Assembly: GCA_036785705.1 (NCBI GenBank)
Contig: JAWUZG010000001.1
Coordinates: forward strand, 1,240,001 to 1,304,000
DNA length: 64,000 nt
Direction: 5' to 3'
Origin: Acanthornis magna
Taxonomy: Eukaryota > Chordata > Aves > Passeriformes > Acanthizidae
Under the pieces are notes generated by a model, which saw only the letters and a list, made by a program, of their open reading frames with translations, was not told the DNA's origin and ran no database searches. Each line of letters starts with the position of its first letter. Positions within the stretch are counted from its first letter, which is position 1. The translations under genes were made by a program, and so were the position numbers. This document shows positions 13,301 to 26,336 of the stretch, in pieces.

Positions 13301-13480
13301 CAAATGATCTCCCATCACTGAGGCAGAAGCAGAGCCAGCAGAGCCCAGGCAACCCTGCCACGGATTTTTGGGCAGGGCTGGGTCAGGTCCCAGTGCTGGC
13401 ACACAGACACTGCAAGCACACAGCCCCGCGGGCTGGGAGCACACACACGACGAAGAGAGGAACTGCAATCTAATACATAC
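10338..13480 (-). other. SFMBT2 intron between the MBT2-arm and MBT2-core exons
   Basis: 3.1 kb. An AT-rich half (about 11.1-12.1 kb) with poly-A/T runs is followed by GC-richer unique sequence and a reverse CR1 fragment at 13021-13170. No exon is recognised. The open frames on both strands at 12.1-12.6 kb resemble no protein I know. Confidence 0.85.
13021..13170 (-). mobile_element. CR1 LINE 3' fragment
   Basis: Reverse CR1 end with aatcacagaatggctggggt, ttggaagggaccttaaag and tccaacctggccttggacac. The wording is typical of avian CR1; only about 150 bp remain. Confidence 0.92.
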
Positions 13481-13569
13481 ACCTTCCAGCAAATTGGCAG
13501 GGGCCGTCCTGGCGCCGGTCAGATCGTGGATGAGAAATTCTGTCCAGTCCATGTATTTCTCTTTGATTG
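13481..13569 (-). CDS. SFMBT2: SFMBT2 exon: linker and N-terminal arm of MBT repeat 2 (residues 148-177)
   Basis: The exon completes an Ala codon and encodes [29 protein letters not shown] in two segments. The DWTEFL block (about 155-160) is the N-terminal arm of the second MBT repeat. The acceptor is ccccttccccag. The donor could be read as ggtgtatg; only a cut after the Gly codon (donor gtatgt) keeps the frame with the next exon, so that is used here. The length is 89 bp, leaving in phase 0. A 24.1-kb intron separates it from the upstream MBT1 exon. Confidence 0.94.
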
Positions 13570-13654
13570 CTGGGGAAGGGGGGAAAGAAAAGAAATGCTT
13601 AGCACAGCAGACTGATGCGACTTTCCAAGTGTGTATCACACAATGGACTTAGTG

Positions 13655-13898
13655 TATTTATTAAGAATAAATTCTTCATTATTAGAGTGGTGAGACCCTG
13701 GCACAGAGAAGCTGTGGCTGCCCCTGGATCCCTGGAAGTGTCCAAGGCCAGGCTGGACAGGGCTTGGAGCAGCCTGGGACAGTGGAAGGTGTCCCTGCCC
13801 ATGGCAGGGGTGGAACTGGATGATCTTTAATGTCCCTTCCTTCCCAAACCATCCTATGATTCAATCCCTTCCATCCCAAACCATCCTATGATTCAATC
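13655..13898 (+). mobile_element. CR1 LINE 3' fragment with duplicated tail
   Basis: Forward CR1 end: agaagctgtggctgcccctg, tggaaggtgtccctgccc and atggcaggggtggaactgga. The tail unit (ccttccWtcccaaaccatcc plus tatgattcaatc) occurs twice in tandem at about 13835-13898, an extension of about 32 bp. It lies about 90 bp upstream, in gene sense, of the MBT2-arm exon. Confidence 0.93.
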
Positions 13899-15500
13899 AT
13901 TTTAGAAGCATCTCCTCAGGGTTTACCAGCTCTGAAGTTTTGTATTCAGCTGCAATTCAAACCAGAAGAAAAATTCTCCAGTGCCTTGGGCAACCTGTGC
14001 ACACGGTTAAATCCCAAAATAAGGGAAGGTGCTGCTCCACTGCAGCCACTGACAGTGATTTACATCATCGTGGCTTATCATCCCCATCTCTCCCATTCAG
14101 AATTGGCCACTGCTTGTGTAACCACTCGCTTCCTGCTTATCACCTAGGCTCAGATGTGATTTATAAAGTCTCTTTGTATGTTCGCTAATGACCTCTGGGA
14201 AAAAAAAGGAGCTGTGCAAACTTTCAATTCCTTGACAGGAGAGCAGAAACTCCAGGTGCTTTTCCAACACAGTAGAAAAATCAGCCCTGAGAACATCATA
14301 TATCAGCTGCTGAGTCAATACACTAGCAAGAAGAAAGACTTAAAGTCTTGCCTTTATCAGGAACTTCTGTTTCATTTAGAAAAAATGGAATAATTTCTGA
14401 GGTAAACACTGTGAACCTGCGTTACTTCAGAACATGTATCCAGACAGTTTGTTAAGATTTGGACTGAAATACATAAATTTTGCCTCTAGGATTCAAGGTC
14501 TGGGTCAGTTCTGGTTGAAATCAGTGGCCACATAAAGGCAATAATTCAGCAAATCTCAGCTTCACAGATGCCTCTTCAAATGCACTGTGCAATTGCAATC
14601 AGAAATGCAGAAATCAGATTTTAATTCCACCTGCCTGTAAATGGGAATTAAATTACATCAGAAACTTTGTTTTCCCCCCAAAATAATCTTACTTATATGT
14701 CAGAATCATCAGGAATGTAGTTATGTTGCTACCTTAGCAACACCTATAAAAGGGAAAAACCACAAGCATTTGAAAATTTAAACATTTCCTCCAAATAAAC
14801 AACTGGATATGTGGTTTAAAGACCATTACCCCACAGTAATCCATAGGATTGGGAGTGGATAAACACACAAGCCGTGCCCACTGCACCTTACCTCAACCTC
14901 ATTGTTGAGTTGTGCTCCTTCCCCAAAAGTCAGCTCTCCCAGCTTGAGCTATACATCCAATTTTTAGACCTAAATGACTTTAAAAGTGCATTTAAATGTA
15001 TTTATAATTATCAAACCTTGCCGTGCTGGACTTGAGACTCCATAAAATAACACTTTAACTTGCCCAGAACTATTCTAAGTCTTTTGCAGCACTGATTTTG
15101 CATGATTTCCAGAAGATTTATGACCTTTGCATTATTTAAGACAAAAGAACAGTCTGAGAAGAAACTGTTTAGATATGACATTTTCCGTCTCAACACTCCT
15201 GCTGTGCACACCTCATCAGTTCCTGTCCACCTACATCAGGATAAAGAAAACAAGCTTAATTTTGGCATCAGGGAGAGGATAGTAATTGTGGTAATGACTG
15301 AGACTGGAGTCCCTCTGGTTCAGACTTCTGCCTCTCCCTGAGAATAGCACTGGGTGCTCACAGAGAGGTGCAAGTTGAACTCGATTTTTGGCTCACTCCC
15401 ACGAAGTTGTCAGCCAAATTCCGAATGCCAGAGCTTCACTACCAGGGAATGACAAATGTGATAAAAAGAACACAGTTTGAACTTTCAAAGCTGGCAGGAG

Positions 15501-15514
15501 TTGGGGGGGGGGGG
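15501..15514. repeat. Poly-G run
   Basis: An uninterrupted run of about a dozen G residues inside intronic DNA. Confidence 0.9.
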
Positions 15515-16607
15515 GCTCAGGGGGAGAATAGGATTTTCAAAGTTGACAACAGATTAACAGATTTCAGGGGCTTCCACTTCCAGATGCCCAATTGGAGATG
15601 TCGTGACGGTGCCTGATTCACAGATCTGGCTGTCTGTCAGTCAGCCTCCCTTCCAGTGCCTTTCGGAGAGAAAAAAAAAATCCCTTGTCCTTTTTAAAAG
15701 ACTTGCACCTCACAGTCTGACATCTAAATAAACTGATGCCTCTCTCCACATTCAAACCTGGATTAGAGGCTTCTGAAGTCCGAAAGTGCCAAGGTGACCT
15801 TTGTTTTCAGACTAAACACACTCACGTGAAAAAAAGAATGAGCTATTCTCAGTTTCTGAGTGGTTTCAGAGCCATCCTCCCCACACAAATCTAATTTCAA
15901 GGGTTTTCCTTTATTTTATTCTGCTTTTGTGGCATAAAGCGACTCTGAAAACCTCTGAGAGACAATGAATTGCACTGGAAGTTGTAGGAACAGGGATTTG
16001 TATCTTATTCTGTGCCTACAGAGCACAATCAGCCTTCTCAGTCCTACAGTTCGAGCCACCACAATGCAAATATTAATTTCTACTAGTAATGAAGGGAATC
16101 TGAATGATCATGATATCTGCAAAAGCCTTTGAGGACCAAGCAAAATGTTAAACAAATATATTCAAACTAAGGGAAATCTGCTGGGTAAATGAGAATAGCT
16201 GTCAGTGCAATGCATGGGTGCCCAAGCTCAGCATCCCTCCTCAGAAATGCTGGCGCTGCTTTGGCATATCAGACTCAGCACCTGGGGACTGAAGCAGTGA
16301 ACTTTCAATCATTATTTCCCATTTTCACTCGTTAGCTACAGGAAAAGGCTCTACTGAACCTCTCCTGTGGACAGGCTGGGAGAACTCTGCTTTTTTTTGC
16401 AGCTGGTGGGAAGGTGGCCAGGACAAAGGATCCTGCTCCATGGTGACTGAAACTCCACTAGCAGTCCTGTTTCCAATTTTTTCTTGCCTTAAATAATTTC
16501 AGTTTGTCAGCAGTGGTCCACAGGCTTAAGACAGCCATGCTTTCTTCACTTTTCACTCGATCCATTTTCCCAAAAGACCTCTGTGAACTTCCCCTATCCA
16601 GAACCTG

Positions 16608-16893
16608 CCAAGGCACGGAGTGACAGCACAAGGGGAAATGGCCTCAAACTGAAGGAGGGCAGGCTGAGATTGGATATTAGGAATAAATTCTTCCCTGTGA
16701 GGGCAGTGAGGCACAGGTTGCCCAGAGAAGCTGTGGCTGCTCCATGCCTGGAAATGTCCAAGGCCAGGTAGGACAGGGTTTGGAGCAACCTGGGACAGTG
16801 GAAGGTGTCCCTGCCCATGGCAGAGGCTTGGAACTGGATAGTCTTTAAGGTCCCTTTCAACCCAAACCATTCCAGGACTCTATGATTCTATGA
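16608..16893 (+). mobile_element. CR1 LINE 3' fragment (one of the longest in the window)
   Basis: About 285 bp of forward CR1 3' end, including attggatattaggaataaat, agaagctgtggctgctccat, tggaaggtgtccctgccc and a gactctatgattctatga tail. An A-rich run (16901-16924) follows directly. No coding part of the element remains. Confidence 0.95.
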
Positions 16894-18932
16894 AGGCAGA
16901 AAAAAAAAAACAAAAAAAAAAAAAACTTTGAAAAGACCTGAGAAAAACCCCACATTTCCCTCCCCAGTTCCTGATCAGCAGCGGTAGTGATGCACCAATT
17001 CCCAGACTCAGGGATGGGCTGGTGACAGCTGAGCCACTCCTAACAGACCTCAGTGAAATTATCCACACCTGGAAAAGTAAAAACAAGGTCCCCGCAGCTC
17101 ACTGCCTCCTTTCATGAAAAATATTTATTGCAGAGAGCACCTTCTAGTTTGGCAAATATTACAGCAAATTCTTTAATTAGAAAGAAAAAGGACCTTTCCG
17201 CATTAAGACTTGGATTATAAAACTGAGCTCCCCTTCCACAGGGCTGAACTCAAAAAAAGGGATCATGTCCAACATCCCTCAAATTCTTCCCACTTTTCTC
17301 TGCTCAGTTCACCTTGCCCACAACCTCTCTGACTCCCATTCCTCTCTCCCTTCTGACCCACTGCCATTTTTCCACTTTTACTCATCGGTCTCATTTTCCC
17401 AAGCTGTGCCTGCAGACTCCAGGACCTAGCTGCTCCCAACCTGGACCCCACAGCATCACCTGAGGACCAGGGGCTGCTGCCAGCTGATGTGCCAAGTTCC
17501 ATTATTAGCATTTATTTATCACTGGACACCAGGTTTCCCCCATCAGCTGCTCAAACCCAGCCTTTTTTCCTTCCACTGTGCGTGCTGACCACGAAAGCCA
17601 TTCCAAGAGCAGCTGGAAATGCTGGAGCAATGCACATCCCACATCCCCTCCAACCCCACTGTGCCCCAGAGCCAGGACAGCAGCTCCATTCCCTGCAGCC
17701 CCGTAAATCTCTGTGCCCTGCCTCAGCCTCAGCACATAACAGGTTCAGATTTATCTGCCTCTCCAGAGAAATAAGAGATTAAAAGCACATTCGCAGTCCC
17801 AGGGCAGCACTGAGGCACAGGCACTCCGCTCAATGAGTATGAGATACTATTATCACATTAGCAACTCTTGGGATTTTGTCTCCTTTCCTAGTAGTTGCTG
17901 TTTTTTCTGAAAGCCACTCCTCTCAGGTCATGGGTTTACATGAAAACTCTCATTTTCTATTTTATTTTTTTCAAGAACAGGACACTGCAAAGTGCAGGAA
18001 AAACCTTGAAATCTGAAAGACCGACAAGACAATGGAAAGAACATGGTTTGTTTTTTACTTTTCATGACTGTTTTTTCCCCCCAAGACATTCACTTGATTG
18101 ACAAGAACAAGACCCAGGGATCTGAACTGCTGCATTTGGTAAAATAAATGAATGGTAGCATAAATAACTTTCAGGCATACGGCACCTAAAAATAAGCTAC
18201 TCCTTGGAAACACCTCAGCATGCCCCAAGGATACCCTTGCCCAATAAGCAATAAAAGCAAATTATGCTCATTTTTGTCCATACTTAAAAAAAACAGACCA
18301 AAAACCAAAAAACAACAAAACACTCTTCATGTTGGGCTTCTTTTTTTTTAATAATCCAGGATCACCAGCAACCTGTCGACACCTCCACTGGAGAATCCCC
18401 ACTGGAACCCATCAACCTCTATAAACAGCAGAGTTTTAATTTTCTCATATGTGAAGAACAGCATCTTAAACAGCTTTATAAAATGGTTTGAGATCTTTTG
18501 GATTAATCTGCTAAGTGACAACACTCTCAGTGTGGGAACTATTTTTATCATTAAAAATTTAACTCCTTCCTGGGACTGGAATGAACAGAAATAGTTAACA
18601 TGAGGAATTATAGCTGGGCAGGACCCAGGAAATTCTTCTCACTCCATTGTGAAATAAACTAAAACACCGTGATCTCATTTAAAAAAACTAATTTTCTAAA
18701 CAAATAATTCAAGATGTTCAAAAGTTTATCTACAGAAGTATTAGATACACATTTCAGATGCACTAAATTAAAGCTGCTGGTGCCAGTAAGAGATTCCCAG
18801 AGCCTGGAGAAGGATCACAGATCAGCAGGAGAGCACCTAAAGCACAGCACAAAGGAATTCCAGCCGCTCCATCCAGCAGGGACAGGTGACATTATGGTGG
18901 GGATCTGCCACAGGACCGAACCAAGAAAATTA

Positions 18933-19053
18933 AGTCTGGACAGGGCTTGGAGCAACCTGGTCTAGTGGGAGGTGTCCCTGCCCATGGCAGGGAGGTGCAA
19001 AAGGTGGACTTTAAGGTCCCTTCCAATCCAAACCACTCTGTGACTCTGTGATA
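18933..19053 (+). mobile_element. CR1 LINE 3' fragment
   Basis: Forward CR1 end: ggacagggcttggagcaacc, ggtgtccctgcccatggcag and gtgactctgtgata tail. Confidence 0.92.
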
Positions 19054-21387
19054 AGATATGCAGGTTTTTAAAAGCTAAACAGCATATTGCAAAACTATAG
19101 AAAGCTTACAATATTGACATTTTCTTTTAATTTTAAAGTTGTCACACATTTGATGCAATATTTATAAGTTACAAAAATATTAACATATAAATGTTGTAAC
19201 TATGTTGTAAAGGTCTAAATGATGGAGTCGAAATGAGATGTCTTTATATCAAAATAACATAGAATGCTAAAACAATTTGTTTAGACTTCACCCATCAAAA
19301 CAATTTGTCAAAACTGACATGTTCTCACAAAATATTTCCATTTTATAAAACAGCATTTTGACAGGAAACGGTTGAATCCCCACATTTTCATTCGTCTTGC
19401 TGAACTATTTACATCCTTGTGAACCAGACTGGATGTGAAAACAGGATGGGGGTTGAGTGCTGTCCCTGCTGCTGTGCCCTTAAGAAAAAGGCTCAGGCTG
19501 TTTCTAAACCTTGCCCAAGACCTTCAGGGCTGGGAACACACTCCACTGCATACCCTACAAAGCCAGATCCCCCTTAAGTACTTCCAAAATAAAATAAGTA
19601 AAAACAACTTTTTTATTTTTTTTAAATCTACTTAGTGCTTTAACGGCAATTTTTATAAAAATGACTGTTCGCTTTGAATTCTTTTGTGGGCTCCCTGAAA
19701 AAAAGCCAAATGGGGCTAAAGACATCTTCAAATAAATTTCTTCCTTCAAACTTCAAACAGTCCTCTGTTCTCACGGCAGCAGAGTTCTGCGGTTGGAACT
19801 GGATCACAAAATAATGCAAATTATTTGCAGAAAAGCAAAGAAAGTGCATCAAGAGCTGTTGATCTGATTTCCTTGTGGTGCAGCCACAAATGTCATGAGA
19901 CCCCAGCTTCAGAAGCCAGGCACTGCCTTCTATATACCTGTCTTAAATAGGGAAAGTGCTCAAGAAAAATATCATATAGAGAGGATTTTCATGGAAGTTA
20001 CAAGCAACTGTCCATCCAAGAATGCAGGTGCTCAAAAAACACTTCTGGATCAGCATTACTCTGTGGTCCCATCCATGAGAATTTACCACAGGCTAATGAA
20101 CACCTGCTGGAAGGAGAGTGATGTCTGAAGGAGAGGAGAATGCACAGCTCTTGTATTCTCTTAGTAGATGCTCCTTTAAGCTACTGATCGATCTGCTTGC
20201 TCTTCTAGCTCTTAATTATCTCACTGTTTTAAAAATAAAACTGAGCAAGTGCAAACTTCAAATTAAAGTTTAGCCCACATGAGCTACTTATTTTAGTAAG
20301 AATATTCTGCTAGCTTTTTTAATTGTCTTCCAGATATTTGGTGCGCTCTGTTTTTTTCAGGCTACCCAAACCACCCTGAAATCATTTCTGAGAGAAGATT
20401 ATGCTGCAGTTTCTATGGTCTTGGCCCAAGAAAGGGCCAACATACAGACTTTAATCCCTGCATGCCCAACTCTGCATGAAAAAGCACTCCTTGATTAGAA
20501 AAAATAGAGGGGGAAAAAAAAAAAACAAGAGAAAGGCATGAACACATGCTTTAGGTTCTCACCTGAACAATTCCCTGACAGTTTTTTCTATTCAATTACA
20601 CTGAAATTCAGTACAATGTGACTTTTATCCTTCCTGCTGCCATTCAGGGTTTCCAGAAATTATCTGCTTATATTCTCTGGGTCAAAACAAGCAAGTTCAT
20701 GTGCAAAAAGCTGTCTCACCTTCCACACGACACTTCGCTTCCTAACACCCTTTGAGCCTTTCACAGACGTGCACACCATTCCCCTCAGGTTTCTCTAGTC
20801 CTTAATTAACTACTATCTTTTTAACAATAAAAAAAAGCAGCAGGTGGTTTGGGAGTTGCTTTTTCATTTCTTGAGGTTTGCACTGGCTACGAACACCAAC
20901 CCAGCTGCAGGAACTGTGGGTGGAACTATGGGATACAGAGGGAGAAAGCTATCAGTGTGTGCGGACAGGATGCTGTTACACCCAATTTTACTTTTGAATG
21001 ATGCAAAATCTTGTAAAAATCCCCTCCACCACCGCACTGCAGCTCAGGAAGATGAACAAGACACTTTGCCTGGCAGAAGAGTCACCACCAACCAGTGAGG
21101 CACTCCCACTTCGCCCCAAAACACAACATTATGGACACAGACACACTCCTCTGAGATCCCACTGCCGTGGCTTTCTCCTTCAGAAGTCAAACTTCCCAAA
21201 ATCAGAGGAGAAATTTGCCTGAAGATCCCACCAGCACACGTGCCACAAACCCAGATCAGCCTGCCCTGAATACAACAGCCTCGGGTACTCATCCAGCAGT
21301 AAATGATCTACTCGTAAGTGTTGTGATTAATTACCTCCCTCCACGCAAAGTCAATACTTGGCTTGTACTGAAGTATTTAAAATACAC

Positions 21388-21413
21388 AAAAAAAAAAAAA
21401 AAAAAAAAAAAAA
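21388..21413. repeat. Poly-A run of about 25 bases
   Basis: Uninterrupted A-run. I looked for a retrocopy upstream and found none that I can recognise, nor clear target-site duplications. Confidence 0.9.
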
Positions 21414-21847
21414 GGGATAAAAAGGAGAGGGGTGCTGATAATGGGAAGTGACTTGGCTCTGTCTTGGTGGAGTTACTTATCAATTGCAATCAGATTATGT
21501 AGATAAAGGAACAGCAGGAAATTTCTCAGCTCCAGTTGTGCTTGCCACGTCCCTTTGCTTCAAGGCTTCACCCAAGTGGGATGAGCACCACCCAGACACA
21601 GCACAGCTCTCCCTTGGAATATGGGAATGGGGGAAGAGGGAACAGAGATAGGGGTGAGAGATGGCAAGAGGAGAGGGGAATTCATCTCTTCCCACCCTTC
21701 GCCTTGCAGGGATGCAAACAATTCATTTACATGGTCCCTCAGCTCGAATAAAAAAAAGTCCCCTGTGGCCATCCAGCCTCAAAAGGGTGGAATTCAAGGA
21801 TGAAGCATTCAACTGTTTAGAGCATTTACTATGTATTTACAGCCTAG

Positions 21848-21906
21848 GTTAATGGTTGGACTCGATGATCTTAGAGGTCTTTTCCAACCCAAATAATTGT
21901 ATGATA
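21848..21906 (+). mobile_element. CR1 LINE 3' fragment, older type
   Basis: Only the terminal part: gttggactcgatgatcttag, then ggtcttttccaacccaaat and a tgtatgata tail. Confidence 0.85.
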
Positions 21907-24217
21907 ATTTATTTTTAAGGTGTTTTTAACGTTAATTTCACCTGGAACACAAGTCTGCAGCGTTGTCACGTAGGTACCAAAACCCACCCTGATTAACACC
22001 ACCATGAACTGAGAAGGGAATGCAAAAATATCGTCTGGACACAACCATTTTTAAGTGGGTCAGTTATCTGCTCTCTCCTATCTGCAGGCATGAATGAAGG
22101 CTGATTATTCTGATTTTTCTATAAAATCCAACGTGGTAAAAAGGGCCGATTTTAGTCCCAATTACCTCTGTGACAAATTAGGGAAAAACCTGAGGCATAA
22201 CTACAAAGTCAGAGTGTTTCACTCAGAGCGAGTGGTTCGTACTCCTCCAAAATTTGTTAACCTAAACAGAAACCACACACTCTTTAAACACAACCATAAC
22301 ACTACCCTGTGCCCAACTCAATTCCAGGTACAAGGTAACTAAATTTCACTGCTGTCAACAACAGCCTTCGAAATGAATCAGGAACGGTTGACTTAAATGA
22401 TCTCGGATGTGTACACAGAGCTCCTGAAAGGCATTTCTAAAGGCAGGCAATGGCTGGATTTTGAAAGCTCTGCACACACCACATAACCATGGGGGTTCCC
22501 CCATCATTAGTATCAATGTCCATTAGGGTGATGGCTCGCTGTGAAAATGAGCATCCAAACTCTGCAGCTCTTGGCACTTAACCCCAAGCCTCCACATACA
22601 TTCCCTGATTATTTTTTCCTTCCGTGTGCATTAAGCACCGTGCCCAGGGCTCAGAAGAGATGGATCATGTGCATTGAGAGCTCCAGCTCCCAATCTTCAG
22701 ACCCAGGAGTCTTAATGAAGGCCTTGTCAAATCAGCAGTTCGGGAGCATTCGAGAAAGGGGGGAAACCTGGTGTATTGTGATTGTAATTTCTGCATCAAT
22801 TTTTAACCCATAGAGATAAAAAAAATAGTAACAATAAAATTGCGAGAGCGCTGCTATCCAGGCAAAATCAGCATCTTAACCAAAGTGCTCAGAAGCAAAA
22901 CCAGATCACAGAGCTCAGAGTGTGAATGCGTGAGAAGGTTCTGAATCCACCTATATGAGACACAAGTACATACACCAGATCCCCTGCACAAAACTGCACT
23001 TAGCAGGCATTTGCACGTTTATTTCCTTCCAAATTGTAGCCCCTCTGGGTGAAAACCAAGAAAGTATTTAGCCATCTTTGCAGGCACAGAGATTTGCTGC
23101 TGCAGGTAGACAGAAACACACAGACATCCTGTAAAAATAGAACAAAAATTGTAAAATCACGATTTTAAAAGTTTTGAAAGCTACCGGGGAGGATGTTTGT
23201 GCTGCCTGCCCAGCATCACCCTGGAAAAGCCTTCCTGTAGCACTCCACAGCTCCACACCAGAAATGCAGAAAGAGGGGGGGGGGAAAAAATGTCTACAAA
23301 ACAAAATGGTAGTTTCTCCATAAATCCCCATCAAAGTTAGAATTCCTAACCACAGCCACAACTGCTGCAATCCAGCCACCAGCTTTGTTCAGAGCTGAAT
23401 CAGTATTTCTGGGCAGCACTGGGCACACCCTGGCCCATGCCAACAGTGGGTACGAATTGGGGTCTTTCACATAAAATTGCGTTGCCCCACGTGTCACTGG
23501 TGCCACAAAAAAAAAAGAAAGAAAATCTGGAGGTTTTCTGATGCTGACCTGAGCACCAAACACCCTCCCCTTGGCTCACCCTGGCAATGGGAACAAGGGC
23601 AGCTCCATGCCCTGTGGCTTTGGGATCTCACAGGCCAACCCCGTATGGATTCTGTGGCATAACAACACCTAAAAGTTATGGGCCATTGTGTCCGGGGATG
23701 TCACTGCAGTATAAATATCCTGCCCAGGGCTCCGACCTCGCACCTCCAACTCCATCCAATTATCCCCCACACCAAATGCCTTTTCTCACTTCCAAACCCC
23801 GCGGTTGCTTCCTGAAGGATGTTCTTTGGAGACAGCTCTGTAAAACCCAACAAATTTACAGCAGCACAATGTTCTTACATAAAGCATAAACCAGTTCACT
23901 GCACAATTACGTTTTTTTCCCTGTCTCTGCCAACAGTCTACAGCGAATATCCACTACAAATAAAAGCATCAAAACATAAAAGACAAATAGAGGGATGTGA
24001 TGTCCAAGAAATACATTCTGATTTGGGGTTGGGATTTCAGTTTGCTGGTTTTTTCCATTTTCTCTATTCTGCAGAAGGAGCAGAATGAGTGGGGACAATG
24101 CTTGCAAGTTTATTGCATGCATTTGATTGTTTAACACACAACAGAAGAAACACCAATTACAAAGGAAAAAAAAAAGGATTGAAGTTTTGGTTCATGCTTA
24201 AAATTGGAGGAGTTTTT

Positions 24218-24272
24218 TAGATTGATGGAACCGTTTGGATTGGAAGGGACCTTAAAGATCCTCCAGTTTCCA
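24218..24272 (-). mobile_element. CR1 LINE 3' fragment
   Basis: Reverse CR1 tail: gatggaaccgtttggattgg followed by aagggaccttaaagatcctc. Short remnant. Confidence 0.85.
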
Positions 24273-24675
24273 ATTTTTTCCATTTTTTTTCCCACCAGCA
24301 GTGATTTTAAAGAAAAAAGCAAGCCATTACCAGCTTCAGCCTGACACCCCCAGCACCAAGATCCATCTCAGAGGCAAGAGGCCAAAGGATTCTTTGTTGG
24401 AAAACCCTGGCAGGACCCAGGGGGGAGGCTGGTGCCACTGTGCTTGAGTTAGTGAGGTACAAACAGCAAAGCTGGGCTCGTGAGGTCTAATTTAAGGATT
24501 TGCCCATGATTCTCCCCAAATCTCACTGCTCTCAACCAGAGCTTGGGACAGCAGTGGAAATTTAACCATTCCCACAACCCAGCGCACTCCCAAATTATCA
24601 TGGAAACAGCAAACGAGCCTCATTCACCATGACTCCAACTTCTGACACCCCATGAAGCAGAAACATATGTTTTCC

Positions 24676-24694
24676 AAAAAAAAAAAAAAAAAAA
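24676..24694. repeat. Poly-A run
   Basis: About 18 consecutive A residues, followed by AT-rich, homeodomain-motif-containing unique sequence. Confidence 0.85.
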
Positions 24695-24704
24695 TCATCA
24701 AACT

Positions 24705-24905
24705 AATTTCATAATTTACAGTGCGTTCTGCAATTAATCACATTTGTATTGCCAGCTGCTAATGACTGAATCCCGTTTAATCACTCCGGAGGCTCTCGGC
24801 TGTGTGATGTGAGCACCACAAACCAGAACCTAGAGGGCCTGATGAACATTCATCACACATCCTTCCCGAAATTAATGGTACAGTCGAAGCACAGCCAGGC
24901 CCCAT
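24705..24905. promoter_or_regulatory. Candidate conserved non-coding element
   Basis: Unique sequence with closely spaced motifs (gcaattaatcacatt, ctgctaatgactg, gatgaacattcatcac, gaaattaatgg) and no coding potential. The style is that of a developmental enhancer. Conservation was not tested. Confidence 0.25.
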
Positions 24906-26336
24906 GAGGTACTTAACATCCTAGGCACAAAATGTAAATTCATAATCATCATCACAACACCATCAAAGAAATACTCCATCAAGGCTCATTTTGTGCTTGC
25001 TAAACATGTGTTTTCTTCACTTGGAACCAGAAAAAGGGCTTGAACTATAAATCCCAGGATCAAAAACATCCCACGAACTTTGAAGAGTTTAAATCTGAAT
25101 CGGAGATCAACGTGGAACATTATGCAAGGCAACGTCTGAAATGAGAATAACAATGTGTTACAGGACCTGAAATGGGAGCAGCTTTTCCACAGTGCTCTCA
25201 ATTTCCTTTGAATTATAAAACTTTAGCTTCTCCACCATTATGGGATATTTTCACTGGAGATGATGATGCTCCAGTGAACCCAAATGCCTTCACTGTTAAA
25301 TCAAATATTAGTGCAGAGCCATGGTTCATCCAAGTGGTTTGCAAACCCTTAATCTCATCTTCATCAAACAATGCTTCCTCCAGGGTTTTTTTGCTTCTTT
25401 CTTTCTAAATTAGATGTTCTACAGGAAGAGGCCTTCCCAACAGATCCACCTGCTGACACCCAGGCTGACACAGCCAAAGGCAACAGCAGAATTTCTCAAA
25501 GCAAAGCAGTGATCAATGGAAGAGGTAATTCCAGCAGCCAAAATATTCAGGGTGTAGATGCTTCACATGGCCAGGGACTCCTCACTGACCTTCCCAGGGC
25601 TGTCTGGTACAGGAAAATTGCAGGATTTCCCCCTCTTTAAGTTCTGTACTTATCACGGCAGTGCCTCTTCAGAAAAACTGGTACAACACACAGCAGTATG
25701 ATTTCCTGAATCTGGCGAAGTTTTCTCCGGGTATATCTTCTAAATCAACTCCAGCACTTTAGAAAGGAGCTACATTTTTACACCATGGCCTAAAAATGCT
25801 GACTTTTCCCTAGTTTCTTCATTCCCAAATGACAGCATGGGGAAAAAAGCTTTTTTTAGCTACAAACGCAGGAGGTGGATGCTCTGCCTCACAACACAAA
25901 ATAAACCATCAATCAGGATGGGTTTCAGCATGTCCTTAAACTCATTTGTGGGTTTTCTTTTTTTTTTTTCCCCTTCTGTGACCAAAATCAAACAGAAGTG
26001 AGAGCACACACACACAGACATAGAAACAGATTATTTGGGAATTCACAGCAAAAGTTATCCAAAGCCAGGCAAAAGGGCCAGAACTGGTGCAGAATTTGGT
26101 ATCTGGTTTGGAAGAATTGATTTTTAAGTGTCATCATGGAAATATTTTATAGGAGCATCCCTTAAACCTCCACACTGCGTTATCAGCCACCTCCACGGGC
26201 TCCAGGAGCATATGGTCTGCTTCAGGAATCCAGCCCCTTCCACGGTGACTGGGAGCCCACATTACCATGCATAATGAAGGAAAAATCAAGTGCAAGTCAC
26301 AGCTGGCTCGGGATCACGCTGGCGCTTGCATCTGCC

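Noticed and set aside
14178..14393. Plus-strand open frame of 71 codons with protein-like composition
   Set aside because: It matches no family I know, has no splice or promoter context, and is of a length expected by chance in 64 kb.
20830..21413. Possible processed retrocopy ending in a 25-base poly-A run
   Set aside because: No recognisable protein or long frame upstream and no clear target-site duplication.
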